NCBI GenBank assembly: GCA_027023145.1
Contig: JALVWV010000186.1
Location: 1-10,301, forward strand
Source of the DNA: Campylobacteraceae bacterium
GTDB taxonomy: Bacteria; Campylobacterota; Campylobacteria; Campylobacterales; Sulfurovaceae
Direction of reading: 5' to 3'
DNA: 10,301 bases
Part shown: positions 6,789-10,301 of the stretch, piece by piece
How positions within the stretch are numbered: position 1 is the first letter of the stretch
Layout of the letters: each line of letters starts with the position of its first letter
Program-made: the position numbers and the translations under genes
The notes under the pieces: model-generated
What the model saw: the letters and a program-made list of their open reading frames with translations, nothing else
Database searches by the model: none
What the model was told of the DNA's origin: nothing

Positions 6789-7500
6789 GATCATACTCCC
6801 ATCTGTAATCTGTCCACAATCCCACATCTCCAGAAGGGATCAGTGCAAAAGAGAGCTCGGACAGAAAGCGCTCTCGCGGTATCAATACGGCCCCCATACG
6901 CATAAGGTGCCCTGTTTCCACCTGACAATCGATAAAATCATAACTTTTTGTGGCTAAGACACCCCTTAGCGCTGTCAAGGCGATTTTGGAAGCATTGGGG
7001 CGTTGGGCAAACATCGACTCTCCAAAAAAAGCTTTTCCCAAGGCAATCCCGTAGAGCCCTCCGACCAACTCCCCTTCCATATAGGTCTCGACGCTGTGGG
7101 CAAATCCACGACGATGAAGCTCAATGTAGGCTTCCTGCATCTGTGGATGGAGCCACGTCCCCTCCTGTCCGGGGCGGGGGATTTGTCCACAGGCGCGGAT
7201 GACGGCAGGGAAATTGTGATCAAATTTTACTTCGTATGTACTGTTGCGCAATACGCGCCGAAACGATTTGGAGAGTTTGAGGTCGTCGGGGTAGAGGATG
7301 AGGCGTGGATCCGGTGACCACCAGAGGATCGGATCGTCGGCATTGAACCATGGGAAGATCCCCTGGGCATACGCAGCAAGGAGTCGCTCGGGGCTCAAGT
7401 CCCCACCCCATGCCAACAGCCCTTCTGCTGAAGCGTTGCGCGGATCTGGGAAAGCTTCCGGGTTTTTCTCCAGGGGGAGAATCATGACGGTTTCACTCAT
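6775..7500 (-). CDS. aat: Leucyl/phenylalanyl-tRNA-protein transferase
   Basis: Transfers Leu or Phe from aminoacyl-tRNA to the N-terminal Arg or Lys of proteins, creating primary N-degrons that ClpS recognises and ClpAP degrades. Of 241 residues: GGDLS at 32-36, YAQGIFPW at 44-51, WWSPDPR at 60-66, TWL at 115-117, GGLYGIALG at 147-155, FFGESMF at 158-164 and IDCQ at 190-193. E161 and Q193 match E. coli E156 and Q188, proposed to take part in peptide-bond formation, with identical spacing of 32. It has a GNAT-like fold and no signal peptide. The gene starts 14 bases after clpA with no strong Shine-Dalgarno sequence; a second in-frame ATG at 7485 is an alternative start. Its position directly after clpS-clpA places writer, reader and unfoldase in one transcript. 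Confidence 0.97.
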   Translation of the reverse strand: MSETVMILPLEKNPEAFPDPRNASAEGLLAWGGDLSPERLLAAYAQGIFPWFNADDPILWWSPDPRLILYPDDLKLSKSFRRVLRNSTYEVKFDHNFPAVIRACGQIPRPGQEGTWLHPQMQEAYIELHRRGFAHSVETYMEGELVGGLYGIALGKAFFGESMFAQRPNASKIALTALRGVLATKSYDFIDCQVETGHLMRMGAVLIPRERFLSELSFALIPSGDVGLWTDYRWEYDHEDQ

Positions 7501-7514
7501 AAGACGACGGTCAA

Positions 7515-9707
7515 TTAGAGAGGTTTGAAGTCAAACTTTAGGGTGTTGTCTGCGTAATCGACTTTGACCCTGCCACCCTCTTTAAGTGCACCAAAGAGAA
7601 TTTCATCCGTGAGAGGTTCCTTGACCTTCTCATCGATCACCCGGGCGATGTGGCGGGCACCGTACTGGGGATCATGCCCCTCTTTGGCGAGGTATTTCCG
7701 GGCCACTTTGGTCACTTTGACAGTGATGTGTCTGGAAGCAATCTGTTCATTGAGCCGTCCCACTTCGATTTGCACGATTTGCTCAAGCGCTTCGAGACTG
7801 AGCGGTTTGAACTCGATGGTCGCGCTCAGGCGGTTACGGAACTCCGGAGAGAAGAAATCTTTGAGTGCGCGTTCGGTTTTGGCCGAGGTGTCTTTGGCAA
7901 AGCCCATGACGTTGACCTCTTGGGTGCCGATGTTGGAGGTGAGGATCAGAATGACGTTTTTGAAGTCACTCACGATGCCGTTGTTGTCGGTCAACTTGGC
8001 ACCGTCCATTACCTGTAGAAGGATGTTCATGATATCCGGATGGGCTTTTTCGATCTCATCAAGGAGCAAGACGGTGTGGGGATGTTTCTTGATCATTTCG
8101 GTCAACAGCCCCCCCTGCTCAAATCCGACATACCCCGGAGGAGCTCCGATAAGGCGGCTCACCGCATGGGGTTCCATGTACTCACTCATATCGAGCCGCT
8201 CGAAGTGTACTTCCATCGTCTCGGCCAGTGCGGCAGCCAAAGCCGTTTTGCCCACACCAGTCGGACCGACAAACAGGAAGCTTCCGATCGGACTGTTCTC
8301 ACGGTTGAGCCCGGCATAGGAGCGTTTGATGGAGCGCACCAGCGCGTGGATCGCTTCGTCCTGATCGATGATCCGCTCTTGCAAATCCTCTTCGAGTGTC
8401 GCAAGCATTGCCGTATCGTCTACATCAATCGTGCTGTCGGGAAGCTTGAGCATCCGGGCGACCCCTTTGGCGATCTCTTTGGAAGTAACTTCCATGTGTT
8501 TTTTACCGTGCAGCATAAAGTGTGCCCCCACCTCATCGATGATATCCATCGCTTTGTCGGGGAGGAACCGGTCATGGATGTACTTGACACTCAGATCGAT
8601 TGCTGTATGTAACGCTTTGTCACTGAAGGCGATCTCATGGTGTGCTTCGTATTTGTGCTGCACCCCTTTGAGGATCTTGTATGTATCTTCAACCGAGGGT
8701 TCTGGCACATCGACTTTGGCAAAGCGCCGGGAGAGGGCTTTGTCTTTGTCAAAAAAGTTACGATACTCGGCGTACGTCGTCGCTCCGATGCAGCGGATAT
8801 CCCCCCGAGCCAACGCAGGCTTGAGGATGTTGCTTGCATCCATGCTCCCACCGCCGGTACTGCCAGCTCCGACGAGTGTGTGGATCTCATCGATGAAAAT
8901 GATCGCATCGGGCAGAGCTTTGAGCTCATCGATCACCCCTTTGAGGCGCTTCTCAAAATCCCCGCGAAATTTCGTTCCGGCCACCAGTGCCCCCATCTCT
9001 AGGGCGAAGATCCGGGCATCTTTGAGGACATCCGGGACGGTGCTTTTGGCGATCCCGAGTGCCAGCCCCTCGGCGATGGCCGTTTTGCCTACGCCGGGCT
9101 CCCCGACGAGGAGGGGGTTGTTTTTTTTGCGGCGTACCAGTGTCTGCATCACCCGCTCGATCTCTTCTTCCCGACCAATCACCGGATCGATTTTCTCATT
9201 CTGTGCCAAGGCAACCAGCTCGATCGTAAACTGATCGAGATTGGGATGAGGACTTTTCTCTTTTTCTTTTGGGTCTGAGGGTTTGTCCATGATCGGATGG
9301 GAGATAAACTCCAGGATATCCACCCGCTCGATCCCCGCTTTGCGAAGCCAAAAAGCCACATGGGTTCCTTCCTGCCCGCTCAGAGCCGCCAGCATATCAC
9401 CGATGGTTGCCTCCCGCTGCCCGGCAGCATGGATGTGGTTTATCATGTCGTTGATGACGTGCGAGAGGGCAACAGTCTCGATGGGATCTCCTGGTTCGGA
9501 GAGGGTCGGGACGCTGCGGTCAAGATGGGCAAGCGTCTCCGAGACCAGCGCATCAAGATCCGCTCCGAGTGCGGTGAGAATCTCTTCGCCGTCACTGCTC
9601 TGAAGGATCGACCAAAAGATATGCTCGACCGTCAGGTACTCATGGTTTTTGGCTCTGGCGTATTCGACCGCCTGCGAAAAAACCCCATTCAATTCTACGC
9701 TGATCAT
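7515..9707 (-). CDS. clpA: ATP-dependent Clp protease ATP-binding subunit ClpA
   Basis: Double-ring AAA+ unfoldase that feeds substrates to ClpP in the cytoplasm. Of 730 residues: an N-domain (about 1-140) that docks ClpS; a charged linker (about 141-155); D1 ATPase with Walker A GEPGVGKT at 202-209 and Walker B IIFIDEIH at 269-276; and D2 ATPase with Walker A GPTGVGKT at 481-488 and Walker B VLLLDEIEKAH at 546-556. The lack of a ClpB-type coiled-coil insert and the presence of the ClpP-docking loop separate it from ClpB. The docking tripeptide is MGF at 601-603, where E. coli has IGL. clpP is not in the window. The start has a strong AGGAGG 5 bases upstream whose first bases are part of the clpS stop codon (TAG), so translation is coupled to clpS. 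A run of eight A on the coding strand (9121-9128) encodes KKN at 194-196. Confidence 0.98.
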   Translation of the reverse strand: MISVELNGVFSQAVEYARAKNHEYLTVEHIFWSILQSSDGEEILTALGADLDALVSETLAHLDRSVPTLSEPGDPIETVALSHVINDMINHIHAAGQREATIGDMLAALSGQEGTHVAFWLRKAGIERVDILEFISHPIMDKPSDPKEKEKSPHPNLDQFTIELVALAQNEKIDPVIGREEEIERVMQTLVRRKKNNPLLVGEPGVGKTAIAEGLALGIAKSTVPDVLKDARIFALEMGALVAGTKFRGDFEKRLKGVIDELKALPDAIIFIDEIHTLVGAGSTGGGSMDASNILKPALARGDIRCIGATTYAEYRNFFDKDKALSRRFAKVDVPEPSVEDTYKILKGVQHKYEAHHEIAFSDKALHTAIDLSVKYIHDRFLPDKAMDIIDEVGAHFMLHGKKHMEVTSKEIAKGVARMLKLPDSTIDVDDTAMLATLEEDLQERIIDQDEAIHALVRSIKRSYAGLNRENSPIGSFLFVGPTGVGKTALAAALAETMEVHFERLDMSEYMEPHAVSRLIGAPPGYVGFEQGGLLTEMIKKHPHTVLLLDEIEKAHPDIMNILLQVMDGAKLTDNNGIVSDFKNVILILTSNIGTQEVNVMGFAKDTSAKTERALKDFFSPEFRNRLSATIEFKPLSLEALEQIVQIEVGRLNEQIASRHITVKVTKVARKYLAKEGHDPQYGARHIARVIDEKVKEPLTDEILFGALKEGGRVKVDYADNTLKFDFKPL

Positions 9708-9712
9708 CGCAC

Positions 9713-9718
9713 CCTCCT
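9713..9718 (-). promoter_or_regulatory. clpA Shine-Dalgarno overlapping the clpS stop codon
   Basis: AGGAGG, 5 bases before the clpA ATG, is the strongest ribosome binding site in the window. Its first two bases are the last two of the clpS TAG stop codon (9719-9717), so a ribosome finishing clpS sits on the clpA initiation site. This fixes the clpA start and suggests adaptor and unfoldase are made in a set ratio. Confidence 0.85.
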
Positions 9719-10019
9719 ACTCATCGATCTCATACGTGGCTAGCAGCGGAAACTGGTTCTGCTTGGCCAGGACTTTGACTTGCTCCACTTTGGTCTGGGC
9801 AATCTCACGGGTGTAAACCCCGCAGATCCCTTTGCCTTTCTTGTGTACATCAAGCATGATCCGCTCACTCTCCTGCTCACTTTTGTGAAAGATCGTCCTC
9901 AAAATATGGACGACAAATTCCATCGTCGTATAGTCATCGTTGTGCAGTACCACCCGATACATCGGTGGCTCATCCAGCACGATCTCCGTCTCGATCTCTT
10001 CTTGAATCTTGGGCAACAT
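9717..10019 (-). CDS. clpS: ATP-dependent Clp protease adaptor ClpS
   Basis: Small adaptor that binds N-terminal Leu, Phe, Tyr or Trp (N-degrons) and delivers those proteins to the ClpA N-domain. Of 100 residues, a flexible acidic N-terminal tail (about 1-18) is followed by the core with YRVVLHNDDYTTMEFVV at 21-37. N27, D28 and D29 correspond to the alpha-amino-group pocket of E. coli ClpS (N34, D35), M33 to the gatekeeping methionine (M40), and M55 and H59 to pocket residues M62 and H66. GKGICGVYTREIAQTKVEQV follows near 62-81. The binding pocket looks fully intact. The start has AAAAGG 5 bases upstream. It is the first gene of the minus-strand cluster, with its own -10 element about 40 bases away, and it diverges from pyrB. 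Confidence 0.97.
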   Translation of the reverse strand: MLPKIQEEIETEIVLDEPPMYRVVLHNDDYTTMEFVVHILRTIFHKSEQESERIMLDVHKKGKGICGVYTREIAQTKVEQVKVLAKQNQFPLLATYEIDE

Positions 10020-10035
10020 TTCTTCCTTTTATCCT

Positions 10036-10047
10036 AATAGCGCTATT
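10036..10047. promoter_or_regulatory. 12-base perfect palindrome in the clpS leader
   Basis: AATAGCGCTATT is its own reverse complement. It lies between the predicted clpS -10 element and the clpS ribosome binding site, about where positions +5 to +16 of the transcript would be. A repressor could act from here, but a single short palindrome is weak evidence and no matching regulator is seen in the window. Confidence 0.35.
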
Positions 10048-10058
10048 TGTTTTCTCCA

Positions 10059-10064
10059 ATTATA
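10059..10064 (-). promoter_or_regulatory. clpS -10 promoter element
   Basis: TATAAT on the minus strand, about 40 bases before the clpS ATG, puts transcription start near 10052. At 17-base spacing the -35 place (10082-10087) reads TTTTTT rather than TTGACA; T-rich upstream sequence in place of a -35 is typical of Campylobacterota promoters. This is the likely promoter for clpS-clpA-aat-tal-pilT. Confidence 0.65.
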
Positions 10065-10091
10065 CACTAAAAACCAAAATGAAAAAACACC

Positions 10092-10100
10092 TGCTATAAT
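10092..10100 (+). promoter_or_regulatory. pyrB extended -10 promoter element
   Basis: TGC directly followed by TATAAT (10095-10100), an extended -10 facing pyrB. Transcription would start near 10107, about 23 bases before the ATG, leaving no room for a long attenuator or riboswitch leader. No good -35 is seen at 10072-10077. Its upstream region is shared with the clpS promoter: only 30 A/T-rich bases separate the two -10 hexamers. Confidence 0.65.
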
Positions 10101-10129
10101 TTCAAAATTCACTATAAAGAGTTCTTGCC

Positions 10130-10301
10130 ATGCAGCACCTCATCGATACCAACGATTTCTCCGACAGAGACATCGCCGCGATCTTCGCCGACGCCCGCCG
10201 GTTCAAGGCCAAACGCCCCCCGAGACTTCTCAAAGACAAACTCCTCATTACCCTCTTTTTTGAAGCTTCCACCCGTACCCGCAGCTCATTTGAAGTGGCA
10301 G
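10130..10301 (+). CDS. pyrB: Aspartate carbamoyltransferase catalytic subunit, N-terminal part
   Basis: Condenses carbamoyl phosphate with L-aspartate, the committed step of pyrimidine synthesis. 57 codons are visible of about 300; the rest lies beyond the right edge. The N-terminus reads MQHLIDTNDFSDRDI and leads to FFEASTRTRSSFEVA at 43-57, where S47-T48-R49-T50-R51 is the carbamoyl-phosphate-binding loop of the transcarbamoylase family. The usual asparagine of FFENSTRTR is alanine here (A46). The aspartate-binding domain cannot be seen, so ornithine carbamoyltransferase is formally possible, but the N-terminus fits PyrB of Campylobacterota. AAAGAG at 10116-10121 lies 8 bases before the ATG. 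Codon third positions are strongly G/C-rich compared with tal and pilT. Confidence 0.88.
   Translation, partial: MQHLIDTNDFSDRDIAAIFADARRFKAKRPPRLLKDKLLITLFFEASTRTRSSFEVA

Noticed and set aside
6789..6827. Upstream ATG at 6827 as tal start
   Set aside because: The extra N-terminal residues lie inside aat coding sequence and match no transaldolase N-terminus; GGGAG fits the ATG at 6788.
1..10301. Search for CRISPR arrays, tRNA or rRNA genes, insertion sequences, toxin-antitoxin pairs or defence genes
   Set aside because: No regularly spaced repeats, tRNA cloverleaf, transposase motif or small gene pair was seen; coding sequence covers nearly all of the window.

Overview
The window is a chromosomal housekeeping segment of a Campylobacterota (epsilonproteobacterial) genome. 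Nine genes run head to tail on the minus strand, and a tenth gene diverges from them at the right edge. The assignment rests on the proteins (HisC, PheA, LysA, the 178-residue CTC-type L25, PyrB) and on gene order. rplY-pth ... lysA ... pheA-hisC follows the order I recall from Campylobacter jejuni (Cj0311 to Cj0317), and clpS-clpA-aat is also a block there. Judged by eye, base composition is fairly balanced and third positions are G/C-rich in clpA and pyrB. This fits a free-living relative (Sulfuricurvum-, Sulfurovum- or Nitratifractor-like) better than an AT-rich host-associated one; I cannot name the genus.

Layout in minus-strand transcription order, right to left: clpS (9717-10019), clpA (7515-9707), aat (6775-7500), tal (5793-6788), pilT-like ATPase (4647-5789), rplY (4054-4590), pth (3475-4053), lysA (2192-3433), pheA (1135-2202), hisC (1-992, cut by the left edge). 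Spacing is very tight: clpS/clpA 9 bases, clpA/aat 14 bases, aat/tal overlap 14 bases, tal/pilT 3 bases, rplY/pth 0 bases, lysA/pheA overlap 11 bases. The only gaps of note are 56 bases before rplY, which holds a good -10 element; 41 bases before lysA; 142 bases between pheA and hisC, which holds a paired palindrome; and 110 bases between clpS and pyrB, which holds two divergent promoters. No stretch of 300 bases lacks a gene.

Functionally there are three groups. ClpS, ClpA and Aat are the substrate adaptor, unfoldase and N-degron-writing enzyme of the bacterial N-end rule pathway; only the ClpP peptidase lies outside the window. rplY and pth serve the ribosome and tRNA recycling. lysA, pheA and hisC are amino-acid biosynthesis: DAP to lysine, chorismate to phenylpyruvate, and an aminotransferase for histidinol phosphate and perhaps also aromatic amino acids. 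tal (pentose phosphate pathway) and a lone PilT/PilU-type ATPase sit between the groups. pyrB (10130 onward, plus strand) begins pyrimidine synthesis.

I see no mobile element, CRISPR array, defence system, tRNA or rRNA. I found no convincing undescribed system. The features most worth a second look are the paired palindrome at 1064-1110, the altered phenylalanine-binding motif in PheA, the isolated pilT-like gene with a divergent C-terminal motif, and the clpS-pyrB divergent promoter region with a 12-base palindrome.
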